64,000 bases of DNA from Methanoregulaceae archaeon (GTDB taxonomy: Archaea > Halobacteriota > Methanomicrobia > Methanomicrobiales > Methanospirillaceae). Below, piece by piece: positions 35,261 to 44,743 of the stretch (within the stretch, counting starts at the first letter, position 1; each line of letters starts with the position of its first letter). The stretch covers positions 57,879-121,878 of the forward strand of contig JACTVG010000006.1 of NCBI GenBank assembly GCA_015660965.1. Reading direction: 5' to 3'. The position numbers and the translations under genes are program-made. The notes below the pieces were generated by a model that searched no databases, was not told the DNA's origin, and saw only the letters and a program-made list of their open reading frames with translations.

Positions 35261-37387
35261 TTAGCTTCCCCACGTAACATCATCATCTGATTTCTTTTTT
35301 TCAGTCTTTTTTATTGAAGGTTCTATCTCCCTTGGTTGTTCGAATGCTTTGATGCCATTGATTGTATCAGCTGAGGTATGAGATGTAAAATCACGTTTCA
35401 AATCTGTATGAACTAGGGCATCATCTGTAGTTATCTTGGGAGTATCCTTTAACGAGATATCTTCACTTTCTGGCTCATCATCCTTTTTTCTTAAGAGAGC
35501 ATCTTTAAGCCACGTATCAAGACTTACGTCACGAATCTGTGACGTAATATCTACATTTATTTCTTGGTTTTGTGCATCTGGCTGATCTTTCAATTCTTGA
35601 TCATCTGGAGAAAGTTTATCGGTTGAAATATCCTTTACCGTGCCATCGCTTTTCTTTTGAAGAACGATTTTTTTGGTTTCCTGTTTTTGACCCGGTGATG
35701 ATTCTTTTGGCACTTTTCTGGACGCTTCTACTTTGTCAGTTTTACCACGTATTGCTAAAAGACGCTGTTTTTGTAATTCACGTTCAATTTGTTGACGTTC
35801 TTGATCTCTTATTGTTATTCGTTCGTCTCGACTTTTTGGAAACGTATCTTTTCTCGGACTTACGGGTTCAGATGATATACCCTTTTTTAATGGTGGTGAG
35901 GATTCTTTTTCATCCGCCGAAATCAGCTCTTCATTTGGAATTGAATCATCCTTTTTAGAAATAATAATGCGTTTATGCTGTTTTTCAGATTCGGGGAATA
36001 TGGATTTTTGGGCAGATACTGCTGAAGTAGGTGCACTCGCGTCTCTCATTGGAGAGGATTCTGGTTTTATTTGTCGAATTTGTTTTGGCCGAACTGTTAT
36101 CATCTCATCTCTGAGCACCGGAGTTTCGTCTGTTTCTGAAGCTACTTTTTTAATCTCTTGATCTTTTGGAATAATCGTACTCAAAGCAGATTCGGTCTTA
36201 ATTGGTTGTTCTTCACCAACGGAAGTTTTGTATTGACTCCGAATCTCTTTGAGTTCCTGAATGCGGGGTATATTCTCAAGACCCGAGAGCATAACGATGA
36301 TTGCGACGAATTTTGTACTCGTAACTGGATAGTCACCAGACCGTGTTTCTAATCCTGCGATACTGCGGTCAATCCATTTCCGAACTGTCATATACCCCTT
36401 CATTGAGAGTTCTTGTGACGGTCCTGCAATGAGAATGAGTGCTTTGTGGGCGCTCGTTATGTCGCAGGGTGCGGAAATTTCATGGTAGATTGCCTGTTTT
36501 GTAAGTTCGACGATTCGTGATGCTTTCTTTTGGTGCTCATCTGCAAAATAACCCGTTCGACGCCACTTTTTAAGAAAACTGAGGGGATTTGAGGGTATTT
36601 GTTCAACGGAATACCCAATCGTTATAAATCCCATCCCCCTCATCGTATTCAGCACCTCACCAGAATCAAGTACCACCTCAGCGAGCTCGATTCCACCATC
36701 AGCTTTGAACTCTCCAGCACGTAGAATCAGGCTGATACGACGGACAATAGCATCATTCAACGCCAAATAAATTTTTTGGGTTGGCGACAACACATCTTCC
36801 TTTTTTTTCTTGAAACTGAATCTGGTTATGAATCCAGGATCTTTGTGCGAGAGTGTTTTCTCGTGAGCACGGATTTTTTTGTACCATGTCTCATTATCAA
36901 AGACTATTACTCCATCAAGCAGAGGTGCGAGTATTTCTATATCCTCTGCAGCATCAGCTGAAATTCGCGCTCCTTCTCCGAGGCAGGGGAGGGTGACTAG
37001 ACCGAAGATTGGTTCTGTTATAGTCGAGCGGAGGGCTGTAATGAGGTGTGATGCAATATCCCCAAAACTACCCCCCAATCCAATACAAATGATGACTGCA
37101 TCGGTTTCACCGGAAGATATCGAATGGACACGTGCGGTGATTTCAGAAATATCAACAGTTGCAATTTGTTCAATGTCAACTGCATTTTGGGGTGATTCGA
37201 TATCGAGCTGAGAAAAATGTATTTTAGAAGTATTTGGTAACGCGGCGAGTAAATTAAGTGAGTCACTATCTACATCTATAGCAAGTGCCTCCACACAATC
37301 AACCTTACTACTTCGGCGGTCCGTGCGGTAAAGCATGTCAGCAATCCTTCCGCCTGCCCCTCCGAGTCCAATAGCAAGGATTCTCAT
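35261..37387 (-). CDS. Divergent FtsZ/tubulin-superfamily GTPase with long charged C-terminal tail
   Basis: This is a 708-residue protein. Residues 1-380 have the FtsZ/tubulin layout. The start RILAIGLGGAGGRIADMLY fits the nucleotide-binding strand and first loop. EALAIDVDSDS fits the next. The glycine signature usually GGGTGTG is IGLGGSFGD. The T7 segment is VVLDSGEVLNTMRGMGF, where the expected asparagine is missing but one aspartate remains. A charged, Glu/Lys/Ser-rich, probably unstructured tail of about 330 residues follows (380-708). It may polymerise or serve cell shape; its role is not known. Its nearest relatives are probably CetZ or tubulin-like archaeal proteins. Confidence 0.72.
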   Translation of the reverse strand: MRILAIGLGGAGGRIADMLYRTDRRSSKVDCVEALAIDVDSDSLNLLAALPNTSKIHFSQLDIESPQNAVDIEQIATVDISEITARVHSISSGETDAVIICIGLGGSFGDIASHLITALRSTITEPIFGLVTLPCLGEGARISADAAEDIEILAPLLDGVIVFDNETWYKKIRAHEKTLSHKDPGFITRFSFKKKKEDVLSPTQKIYLALNDAIVRRISLILRAGEFKADGGIELAEVVLDSGEVLNTMRGMGFITIGYSVEQIPSNPLSFLKKWRRTGYFADEHQKKASRIVELTKQAIYHEISAPCDITSAHKALILIAGPSQELSMKGYMTVRKWIDRSIAGLETRSGDYPVTSTKFVAIIVMLSGLENIPRIQELKEIRSQYKTSVGEEQPIKTESALSTIIPKDQEIKKVASETDETPVLRDEMITVRPKQIRQIKPESSPMRDASAPTSAVSAQKSIFPESEKQHKRIIISKKDDSIPNEELISADEKESSPPLKKGISSEPVSPRKDTFPKSRDERITIRDQERQQIERELQKQRLLAIRGKTDKVEASRKVPKESSPGQKQETKKIVLQKKSDGTVKDISTDKLSPDDQELKDQPDAQNQEINVDITSQIRDVSLDTWLKDALLRKKDDEPESEDISLKDTPKITTDDALVHTDLKRDFTSHTSADTINGIKAFEQPREIEPSIKKTEKKKSDDDVTWGS

Positions 37388-37775
37388 CCATCACCCACTA
37401 AGAAGAAAATTGTCAATCGTCCTGCAAATGTGAATAATAATTTGTTTTTGTAATTCAATATCTTATAGGGTCTCCTCTCCTAAATTTTTAACGAGTGTGA
37501 TATAAAACTAAATTATCAAATTTGTTGCGATTTGAATATGTAACATTATACATCATCTAATTGGTTCCAATACCCAAAAATTTTGTATGATTATTACAAC
37601 CAATTTCACTTAAATATTGATATTCTCCAGTGGAACCGTTTTTTAATTAATTCCATTACCCGGAAAGAAAAAATAAGTAAATTACGCGAGTTTTTTCGAA
37701 ACTAGCGATATGATCAACGTTAAATCATAATTTATTTAAGTGCGTATACGGAATACACAATGAGGTGAACAAGCC
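37388..37775 (+). promoter_or_regulatory. Intergenic region with mer promoter
   Basis: This is a 388-base AT-rich region with no gene. A TATA-like element tttatttaa lies at 37731-37739, 22 bases before the strong ribosome site gaggtga (37762-37768) that precedes the TTG start of mer. This gives a short leader. The rest shows no obvious structure. Confidence 0.55.
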
Positions 37776-38762
37776 TTGACATATGGAATCGAATTTGTAC
37801 CAGGAAATGTCAATGTAAAGCAGGTTGTCAACTTCTGTAAACTTGCTGAATCTAAAGACATTGACTTTGCATGGATAACTAATCACTACAACAACCGCCA
37901 CTGCTACCCCACCCTCGCTGCAATAGCCCAGGCAACAACGACCCTGAAGATGGGTCCGGGTATCATGAACTCATTCACGGACACGCCAGCGGCAATGGCA
38001 TCGTTCTTCTGCACACTCAATGAAATCTCTGACGGTCGTGCAACGCTCGGTATTGGACCCGGTGACCTTTCCACACTCCCGAAGCTTGCAATTGTGCCAG
38101 CCACGCCGGTCGCTCGTCTAGAGGAAGCCGTTAAACAGATCCGAAAGCTTTGCGCCGGTGAGGAAATCAAAAAGTCGGGAATGAAATTTTTCGATTACGA
38201 TGGCGCCAAGCTGACCGGTGTTACTCTACCTGGCAAAAAAGGTGTTCCGATCTATATCGGTGCACAAGGCCCCAAGGTACTAGAGCTTGCAGGAAGAGTC
38301 GGTGATGGTGCACTCATCAACGCATCGAATCCGAAGGACTTCCAGATCGCAATCCCGATTATTAAAAAGGCTGCTGACGCAGTTGGTAAGAAGGGCTTTG
38401 ATGTTGGTGCATATACTGCAATGTCCATCGACAAGGACGTCAAAAAGGCACGTAATGCTGCAAAGATCGTTGCTGCATTTATCGCAGCAGGATCGCCACC
38501 AGAGCTTCTTACTCGCCATGGCCTTGACCTGAACAACGTTGCAAAGATCAAAGCGGCATTATCGAAGTTTGACTTCAAGACTGTTGGAGAACTTGTCAGC
38601 GACAAGGAAATCGATGCATTCACTATCGCAGGAACTCCCGAAATAGTGAAACACAAATGTGAGGAACTCACAAAGTCAGGTGTTACCCAGATTATCTTCG
38701 GTTCACCACTCGGTCCCGACATGACCAACTCCATCCGCCTGCTCGGAAAGTATATCGTATAA
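37776..38762 (+). CDS. mer: 5,10-methylenetetrahydromethanopterin reductase
   Basis: Mer reduces methylene-H4MPT to methyl-H4MPT with coenzyme F420H2, a step of methanogenesis from CO2. The 328-residue protein begins TYGIEFVPGNVNVKQVVNFCK and has KMGPGIMNSFTDTPAAMASF, GRATLGIGPGDLSTL, the bacterial-luciferase-like F420 fold and PIYIGAQGPKVLELAGRVGDGALINAS. It starts with TTG. Strong upstream signals fit high expression. A terminator follows at 38790. Confidence 0.97.
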   Translation: MTYGIEFVPGNVNVKQVVNFCKLAESKDIDFAWITNHYNNRHCYPTLAAIAQATTTLKMGPGIMNSFTDTPAAMASFFCTLNEISDGRATLGIGPGDLSTLPKLAIVPATPVARLEEAVKQIRKLCAGEEIKKSGMKFFDYDGAKLTGVTLPGKKGVPIYIGAQGPKVLELAGRVGDGALINASNPKDFQIAIPIIKKAADAVGKKGFDVGAYTAMSIDKDVKKARNAAKIVAAFIAAGSPPELLTRHGLDLNNVAKIKAALSKFDFKTVGELVSDKEIDAFTIAGTPEIVKHKCEELTKSGVTQIIFGSPLGPDMTNSIRLLGKYIV

Positions 38763-38789
38763 ATTTGTTGCATAACTTGCCACAACGAG

Positions 38790-38840
38790 TACCGCAGAGC
38801 ACCACCGTAAGGTAGGGCGGTATGTCAAACTTTTTTTTTT
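38790..38840 (+). terminator. Hairpin plus T-run after mer
   Basis: The arms TACCGC (38790-38795) and GCGGTA (38817-38822) pair exactly, with an inner ACC-gtaa-GGT stem, and a run of ten T's follows (38831-38840). This is a good candidate terminator for mer. Confidence 0.65.
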
Positions 38841-38925
38841 AAAATTTCGAAATTCCTTAACTATCTTTTAGCACTTTATGAAAAATGATATCTTACTATC
38901 AATCCATATCAGAACGTGAGGTCAA

Positions 38926-39864
38926 ATGTTCACTGTAACTGAAATCGCAATCAATGAGGGTATCCTTCAATACCGTGAAGAACATTATACGGGAATAAGG
39001 TGCAAGATCAGTCCGGAGCGTGTCAAACGACATATCGATCAAGCTATAAATTTACAAACAGATCCTACCGGATGTCCATTCTGTCCGGAAAATGTCAATA
39101 CAGTTACTCCAACATTTTCAGATAAAAAACGTGTCATCCGAGGAGAGAGCGTTACTTTTCCCAATTTATTTCCATTTGCTGAATGGCATACAGTTACTGT
39201 AATTACAAGAGAACATATGGTCTGGGATTTTACACAACAGCAGCTTATAGACGCGATCTCTGCTCAAATTGAGACCCTGAAACGATTCGATGGATACCCA
39301 AGTATCAACTGGAACTTTTTACCGTCGGCGGGGGCTAGTTTAATACACCCCCATTTGCAGGGTCTTTCTGATCGTCGTCCGTCGGCGATTGCAGAACGCT
39401 ACATTGAAGCCAGCAAATGCTACCTTCAAGACCATGGTATATCATACTGGGATGAGGTACGACGACAAGAACTCAATTCAGAGAGATACCTTTTTGGCGA
39501 TGAGATCCTCTGGCACGCCCATGCTGTACCCATTGGTGAACGTGAAGTACGAGGTATCTTACCTATTACTAATATACGTGAATTCGAAAGCTACGTTGAT
39601 AAATTTGCACAGGATTTACTAACTGTTATTTCTCTATACCGTAAACTCGGTACTCGTGCGTTCAATATGTCACTATTTTTCGATAAGATTGGGGAAAATC
39701 ATGGTTTTTCCGCGTTCTGCTCCCTAATATCTCGAATTAATCCCAATCCATTGTCAACAAGTGACTCTGCATTCATGGAACGTCTCCATCTAGAACCAAT
39801 AATCCTCACCCTTCCAGAAGATCTTGGGAAATATTTTAAAAACGAAAAAAAAGAAGTTGAATAA
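38926..39864 (+). CDS. GalT-like nucleotidyltransferase (HIT superfamily)
   Basis: This is a 312-residue protein of the galactose-1-phosphate uridylyltransferase fold. It has a CPFC zinc pair near residue 49, the FPNLFPFAEWHTVTVI strand and the active-site HPHLQ motif (about 146-150; HxHxQ). DUF4931-type or GalT-like members act on nucleotide sugars or phosphates, but the substrate here is unknown. It is convergent with mtd, with a 4-base gap between stops. Confidence 0.78.
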   Translation: MFTVTEIAINEGILQYREEHYTGIRCKISPERVKRHIDQAINLQTDPTGCPFCPENVNTVTPTFSDKKRVIRGESVTFPNLFPFAEWHTVTVITREHMVWDFTQQQLIDAISAQIETLKRFDGYPSINWNFLPSAGASLIHPHLQGLSDRRPSAIAERYIEASKCYLQDHGISYWDEVRRQELNSERYLFGDEILWHAHAVPIGEREVRGILPITNIREFESYVDKFAQDLLTVISLYRKLGTRAFNMSLFFDKIGENHGFSAFCSLISRINPNPLSTSDSAFMERLHLEPIILTLPEDLGKYFKNEKKEVE

Positions 39865-39868
39865 AATT

Positions 39869-40717
39869 TTAATCAAATTTCGCAACTAGTTTGTTCTTGG
39901 ATACGATAACACCATCCTTCTTGTGTGGCTTACGGAAAACACCGTCGCATCCCTTTTCGAGTTCGCGTGCTTCATCACAGAGAACTGCTGCAATGCGCAT
40001 CATTTCGTGAGCACTTGCAACAATCGGGATATATTTCTCCCATTCCTTGGTCATGAAACATCCCTTAACGTTAACCATCGCAACAGCCTGGGCGATTTCA
40101 TACGCAGCACGTGCCTTTGCGAGTGCATAGGGGTTAGTGAACTCTCCCTCAACAGCTTTATCGACGGTCATGATAACCTTCGGGAGCTCAAGTGCATCTC
40201 CCTTCTTTCCTGCCTTAACTTGGTCAACGACTTTATCGATTGCCATTTGGAGCTTGCGGAATGCTCCGGTAAGAGCAAGAACTTTGACTAGGTTACTATT
40301 GTAGTCTGCCATCTCAATGGGATCGAGAAACTCACGGCGAGCGCCAATCATTGAGTCGGCCTTCATGATTACGTAACCAAACTTGCTGGTCTTGATACCT
40401 TCCCACTCTTTCTTTGTGGTCACATCATCAGTGATAACAATACAAGGGATACCAGACGCTGCGAGCTGCTCTCGAGCACCAGTTGGTCCCGGTAAGACAC
40501 CGTTAGGGGAAACAACAATACAGAAGTCCGGCTTCCATGCCTTCATATTTAAAACAACACGGTCAATGTCCTCCGGCTGGAGTTTTGTACCACTTGTTGC
40601 CATGAATGTCTGCATATCCTCACGGTCCGCTCTCTCATCAAGGAGGAGTTCGGCCATTACACCACTTGCAATATTGCCCAATTTGGCAACTCCGACTTTA
40701 ACAACCATAGTTTTCAC
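39869..40717 (-). CDS. mtd: F420-dependent methylenetetrahydromethanopterin dehydrogenase
   Basis: Mtd reduces methenyl-H4MPT to methylene-H4MPT with F420H2, the step before mer. The 282-residue length and motifs [74 protein letters not shown] and [17 protein letters not shown] are typical. The ribosome site gaggtg lies just before the ATG and a TATA box is at 40753-40760. It is divergent from the Tfx-type regulator. Confidence 0.97.
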   Translation of the reverse strand: MKTMVVKVGVAKLGNIASGVMAELLLDERADREDMQTFMATSGTKLQPEDIDRVVLNMKAWKPDFCIVVSPNGVLPGPTGAREQLAASGIPCIVITDDVTTKKEWEGIKTSKFGYVIMKADSMIGARREFLDPIEMADYNSNLVKVLALTGAFRKLQMAIDKVVDQVKAGKKGDALELPKVIMTVDKAVEGEFTNPYALAKARAAYEIAQAVAMVNVKGCFMTKEWEKYIPIVASAHEMMRIAAVLCDEARELEKGCDGVFRKPHKKDGVIVSKNKLVAKFD

Positions 40718-40752
40718 CTCGTTTTTGTAACACGATATTATGGCCCAGTACT

Positions 40753-40760
40753 CATATAAA
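40753..40760 (-). promoter_or_regulatory. TATA box of mtd
   Basis: On the minus strand the element tttatatg sits about 36 bases before the ATG, with gaggtga as the ribosome site, giving a very short leader. It lies within the 190-base region shared with the divergent tfx-like gene. Confidence 0.55.
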
Positions 40761-40907
40761 CATTTTGAAACGTCCTTTCTTGAAGTTTCTCGGTAAAAAA
40801 TAAAGAGAAATTTCGCTTTTTTTATTTTGGCTCCAACAATCTAATTGAACAAAATATTTGTTGAAGTTAAAGAAAAGTGTTTAAATTCAAACAATCGATT
40901 GGTACTT

Positions 40908-41312
40908 ATGAAAGATGGCCTACTCACCGATAGACAGATGGAGGTGTTAAGATACCGAAAACAAGGGTTAACTCAACAACAAATTGCCGATATAATCAAC
41001 ACCTCGAAGGCCAACGTATGTACCATCGAAAAATCAGCAATGGAGAATATTCGCAGAGCAAAAGAGACTCTTGAGTTCCTCTATACACTTGACTCAACAC
41101 ATCTCTGTACTCTTGCTGGTGGGACAGATCTTTTCGATATACCGTCGATTATTTTTTCAGAAGCGGAAAAAATTAATGTTAAAGTCAAGTACGATACAAT
41201 ATCTTTGATTAATCACCTTCGAGAATCTCGTCCAAGAAGTTATAAAGCACGATGTCTTTGTGAAGATGTTGAGGTATACGTCACTGACGAAGGGGAAATT
41301 TATTTTGGGTAA
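40908..41312 (+). CDS. Tfx-family DNA-binding protein
   Basis: This is a 134-residue regulator with an N-terminal helix-turn-helix (LLTDRQMEVLRYRKQGLTQQQIADIINTSKANVCTIEKSAMENI) and a basic second half. Members of the Tfx family bind methanogenesis promoters such as that of molybdenum formylmethanofuran dehydrogenase genes in other methanogens. The ATG at 40908 matches the family start; a TTG frame from 40845 is longer. The divergent position next to mtd makes control of mtd plausible. Confidence 0.8.
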   Translation: MKDGLLTDRQMEVLRYRKQGLTQQQIADIINTSKANVCTIEKSAMENIRRAKETLEFLYTLDSTHLCTLAGGTDLFDIPSIIFSEAEKINVKVKYDTISLINHLRESRPRSYKARCLCEDVEVYVTDEGEIYFG

Positions 41313-41996
41313 CCTATTTTGGCTTCAGTTCCTTTTTGATATATCCAGATTGTAAAAAATTGTGAAAAGTATTTACTACCTGAACTACGAGCATACGTTT
41401 ATATCCTTTTTTATGCAACTATTAAAGAACCCAATATGAGGTTATCCTGAAATGAGAAGGAAGGAACAAACAAAGTCCTTCAAGTCTCATGAAACGGCGG
41501 ATTTGTTTCCGGACACAGGATACTGGTCTGCCGTGGGTAACTCTCGATTGGTGTACCCTACCCAATAAATAATGGTGGGGGAATACCCGAGAAGGAGTTG
41601 TGATTCGTCACAACGAGCTGACAAAGTAGGATCTGATGTCAGCGCAAAAAGGTGGACGTCCATAAGACGAGCCTGGTCCTCTGGATACAAAATAATGATC
41701 CAAAGGATGCGTTACGGTCAGGATCTTCTTTCGCGAGATAGAAATGCTGGTACATACTGGCGATGGGGTACATAAAAACCCCCAATATTTCCCGAAGCAG
41801 GCGAATATCGCTGTCAGAAATCGATGACAATATCAAGTAAGATGTTGGCATCCGGTGCAGTGATATAAATTCAGCAGTCGCCTGTTTTCGCGTGTTGGCT
41901 TCGATAATGAGTATAGAAGGGCACTCATTCTCGGAATAATCGCAATTCGTGTCGAATTGAGAAGTAACTACACGAAGAAAAAGGATTGATGAACAC
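41313..41996 (+). ncRNA. Candidate structured RNA (or leader) upstream of rpl3, unassigned family
   Basis: This is a 684-base gap without a convincing gene. A TATA box (tttatat, 41398-41404) would start an RNA near 41425. Helices downstream: 41452-41457 with 41485-41490 and 41460-41465 with 41476-41481; 41494-41501 with 41527-41534 (8 pairs, one G-U); 41597-41603 with 41608-41614, a perfect stem with a TTCG loop; 41617-41622 with 41638-41643; 41764-41768 with 41780-41784. A possible 38-codon frame begins at 41452 with a gaggtt site upstream. No RNase P or other known RNA signature is seen. Confidence 0.4.
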
Positions 41997-43010
41997 ATGC
42001 CAAAAATAAACAGACCACGCAGGGGTTCGCTTGCATACAGCCCAAGAAAACGTGCAAAGAGCCCGATCCCCAAGTATCAATCATGGCCCATATATGAAGG
42101 GGCACCAATACTCCAGGGATTTGCTGGATATAAAGTAGGTATGACCCACGTCATCATGGTTGACGACCATAAGGATAGTCCCACAGAGGGTAAGGAAATC
42201 ATGATACCGGTATCAGTTATTGAGATCCCGGCGATGAAAGTCGCAGCGGTCCGTGCTTATTCAAGGGATACCTATGGCAAGCATGCACTTACCGAAGTTT
42301 GGGCAGACCAGCTGGATGATGTGCTTGAGCGGCGCATCACAATGCCAAAAAATTACAGTCCCGATGCGGCGAAAAAGGCACTAACTGATGCGATTTCCGC
42401 TGGTAAAGTAGCTGAACTCTATGCTCTCATGTATACCCAACCGGTAACCCTATCCGGTGTACCGAAAAAAGTCCCAGATATTATGGAGATTAAAGTAGCC
42501 GGGGGGACTATCGAAAAGCAGTTCGAATTCATTGCAGGGTTACTTGGGAAAGAGGTCAACCTAAATAATGTAATTCAAATCGGATCCTATGCTGACATAA
42601 CTGCGATCACCACCGGTAAAGGAACCCAAGGCGCAGTAAAACGCTGGGGAATCATGCTTCGCAAACGCAAACATTCCCGCGGTGGCAAAGAACGTCACGT
42701 CGGTACACTTGGACCATGGAACCCACACCACGTCCGATGGCAAGTCCCACAGATAGGGCAATTGGGTTTCCAACAGCGCACTGAGTTCAATAAACGTATC
42801 CTGAAAATTGGTGAAAACGGAAAGGAGATTACGCCGGCTGGTGGCTTTATTCACTATGGTGTGCTGAATAGCCCCTATGTTCTTGTTAAAGGTTCGATAC
42901 CTGGACCCATCAAGAGACTGATTCGTATCCGCCCAGCAGTTCGACAGGGTGAACATGTTATAAGAAAACCCACGATCCAGCACGTGAGTGTCCAAAGTAA
43001 ACAGGGATGA
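41997..43010 (+). CDS. rpl3: Ribosomal protein uL3
   Basis: Large-subunit core protein near the peptidyl-transferase centre. The 337-residue archaeal form starts [22 protein letters not shown] and has [45 protein letters not shown] and a C-terminal HVSVQS. It leads the operon. Codon spacing to rpl4 is 6 bases. Confidence 0.97.
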   Translation: MPKINRPRRGSLAYSPRKRAKSPIPKYQSWPIYEGAPILQGFAGYKVGMTHVIMVDDHKDSPTEGKEIMIPVSVIEIPAMKVAAVRAYSRDTYGKHALTEVWADQLDDVLERRITMPKNYSPDAAKKALTDAISAGKVAELYALMYTQPVTLSGVPKKVPDIMEIKVAGGTIEKQFEFIAGLLGKEVNLNNVIQIGSYADITAITTGKGTQGAVKRWGIMLRKRKHSRGGKERHVGTLGPWNPHHVRWQVPQIGQLGFQQRTEFNKRILKIGENGKEITPAGGFIHYGVLNSPYVLVKGSIPGPIKRLIRIRPAVRQGEHVIRKPTIQHVSVQSKQG

Positions 43011-43016
43011 TCAGAA

Positions 43017-43766
43017 ATGAAAGCACAGGTTAAAACCATTGAAGGCGGGGTTGCAAAGGACATCGAGCTTCCCGCCATGTTCAAAGAGGAGTATCGTCCC
43101 GATCTAATCAAAAAAGCGGTTATGGCACTCCAGAGTACCAAAAGACAGCCCCATGGTACATATCCATATGCGGGCATTTTATCGTCTGCAGTTGGTTGGG
43201 GTAGTGGACGCGGTGCATCTCACGTTCCAAGAATTAAGAACGGTTCTCGTGCAGCTAAAGTTCCGCAGGCACGAGGTGGGCGTGAAGCTCATCCACCGGT
43301 TGTCGCAAAAGTGCTGATTAAACAAATCAATCAGAAGGAAAAGCAGAAGGCGTTCCGGTCAGCAATTGCAGCAAGCGTTCGTGAAGACCTTATCCGAAAC
43401 CGTGGGCACATCTATGAAGGAGCTGTTCCGGTTATCTTTGAGGATAAGTTCGAAACTTTGAATCGGACTCAGGATGTTATTTCTGCACTCATTGCTGCTG
43501 GTGTTTACAAGGACATTGAACGCGCTAAGGAGAGCCGAAAGGTTCGGGCAGGAAAGGGTAAGTTACGCGGTCGCCGGTATAAGCAGCGTAAGAGCCTGCT
43601 CATTGTTACAACTCGTGAGCCGTTGCGTTCGGCACGTAACCTTGCTGGTGTCGATGTGGTAACTATAGACCAGCTGAATGTTGAACACCTAGCCCCTGGA
43701 ATGCAAGCAGGACGATTGACTGTTTGGACAGAGAGTGCACTCTCAGGACTGGAGGAAAAGAAATGA
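43017..43766 (+). CDS. rpl4: Ribosomal protein uL4
   Basis: A 249-residue protein of the 50S exit-tunnel wall. It has IELPAMFKEEYRPDLIKKAV, the GSGRGASHVPRIKNGSRAAKVPQARGGREAHPP loop and LAGVDVVTIDQLNVEHLAPG. Its stop overlaps the rpl23 start (ATGA). Confidence 0.97.
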   Translation: MKAQVKTIEGGVAKDIELPAMFKEEYRPDLIKKAVMALQSTKRQPHGTYPYAGILSSAVGWGSGRGASHVPRIKNGSRAAKVPQARGGREAHPPVVAKVLIKQINQKEKQKAFRSAIAASVREDLIRNRGHIYEGAVPVIFEDKFETLNRTQDVISALIAAGVYKDIERAKESRKVRAGKGKLRGRRYKQRKSLLIVTTREPLRSARNLAGVDVVTIDQLNVEHLAPGMQAGRLTVWTESALSGLEEKK

Positions 43767-44011
43767 CCCTGAAATATCCGTTTGTGACGGAAAAGGCAAT
43801 GGTCCTTTTAGAAAACCAGAGTAAACTTCAATTCCTCGTCAGTCGGGAAGCGACGAAAAACCAGATCAAACGTGAAATCGAAAAGGCGTTCGACCAGAAG
43901 GTTACCAATGTTCGTACAATTATGACCACACATGGTGAAAAGAAGGCCATAGTGAGTTTTGAGAACAATAAAGCTGCCGAGGAAATCCTTAGCAGACTCG
44001 GTATTATGTAG
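43763..44011 (+). CDS. rpl23: Ribosomal protein uL23
   Basis: An 82-residue tunnel-exit protein, a docking point for SRP and SecY. Sequence features include YPFVTEKAMVLLENQSKLQFLV and ATKNQIKREIEKAFDQKVTNVRTI. The ATG at 43763 overlaps the uL4 stop. Confidence 0.96.
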   Translation: MTLKYPFVTEKAMVLLENQSKLQFLVSREATKNQIKREIEKAFDQKVTNVRTIMTTHGEKKAIVSFENNKAAEEILSRLGIM

Positions 44012-44020
44012 GTGGGAAAC

Positions 44021-44737
44021 ATGGGACATCGTATTACAACACAAAACAGAGGCAAGGGAGGTCCGACATATAGGGCACCATCCCACCGGTATAAAGCCGA
44101 GCTTCGGCATGTTAGGGATAACTTAGGCACTGTAAATGGATCTATCATTGACATCGAACATGATCCAGCACGCAATGCACCGATTGCACTTGTAAGACTT
44201 GACAATGGGACAAAGACGTACATGCTAGTGACAGAAGGCATCGGTGTCGGTGATGCTGTTGCATGGGGTTCTGATATTGACGTTAAAAACGGGAATACAC
44301 TCCCACTTGAGAATATTCCGGCAGGATCGGTCGTCTGCAACATTGAGTCTCGTCCTAATGATGGTGGCAAGTTTGTACGTTCAACTGGAGTCCAAGCAGT
44401 CGTAGTTGACAAGACTGAAGGGAAAGTGGGCGTCCGAATGCCTAGTGGTAAGACGAAGTGGTTCAATGCACAGTGTCGTGCAACAATTGGTATAGTTGCT
44501 GGCGGTGGGCGTGTTGAGAAACCATTCGTCAAAGCTGGCGCTAAGTTCCATAAGATAAAAAACACTGCATCTAACTGGCCCCGGGTCCGTGGCGTTGCAA
44601 TGAATGTAATCGATCATCCATTTGGTGGCGGGGGTCACCAACATGCAGGACGTCCGAAAACAATTGCACGTGGTACTTCACCAGGTAGGACTGTTGGACA
44701 TGTGGCTGCACGCAGAACAGGTAAGAGCAGGAAGTGA
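44021..44737 (+). CDS. rpl2: Ribosomal protein uL2
   Basis: A 238-residue protein near the peptidyl-transferase centre. It has GHRITTQNRGKGGPTYRAPSH, LPLENIPAGSVVCNIE and the conserved MNVIDHPFGGGGHQHAGRPKT segment. The ATG at 44021 (ggtggg upstream) is preferred to a GTG at 44012. Confidence 0.97.
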   Translation: MGHRITTQNRGKGGPTYRAPSHRYKAELRHVRDNLGTVNGSIIDIEHDPARNAPIALVRLDNGTKTYMLVTEGIGVGDAVAWGSDIDVKNGNTLPLENIPAGSVVCNIESRPNDGGKFVRSTGVQAVVVDKTEGKVGVRMPSGKTKWFNAQCRATIGIVAGGGRVEKPFVKAGAKFHKIKNTASNWPRVRGVAMNVIDHPFGGGGHQHAGRPKTIARGTSPGRTVGHVAARRTGKSRK

Positions 44738-44743
44738 TTGGAT

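Noticed and set aside
35572..35958. Plus-strand frame within the FtsZ-like gene tail
   Set aside because: Shadow of the charged low-complexity tail.
38252..38785. Antisense frame of 177 residues over mer
   Set aside because: Shadow of the mer coding sequence.
41313..41996. RNase P RNA in the gap upstream of rpl3
   Set aside because: The conserved GAGGAAA-type and AGATGAAT-type segments are absent on both strands.
41639..42073. Minus-strand frame of 144 residues
   Set aside because: It starts inside rpl3 on the opposite strand, shows no known domain and overlaps the helix-rich region.
43828..44565. Antisense frame of 245 residues over rpl23/rpl2
   Set aside because: It overlaps clear ribosomal protein genes and has no domain.
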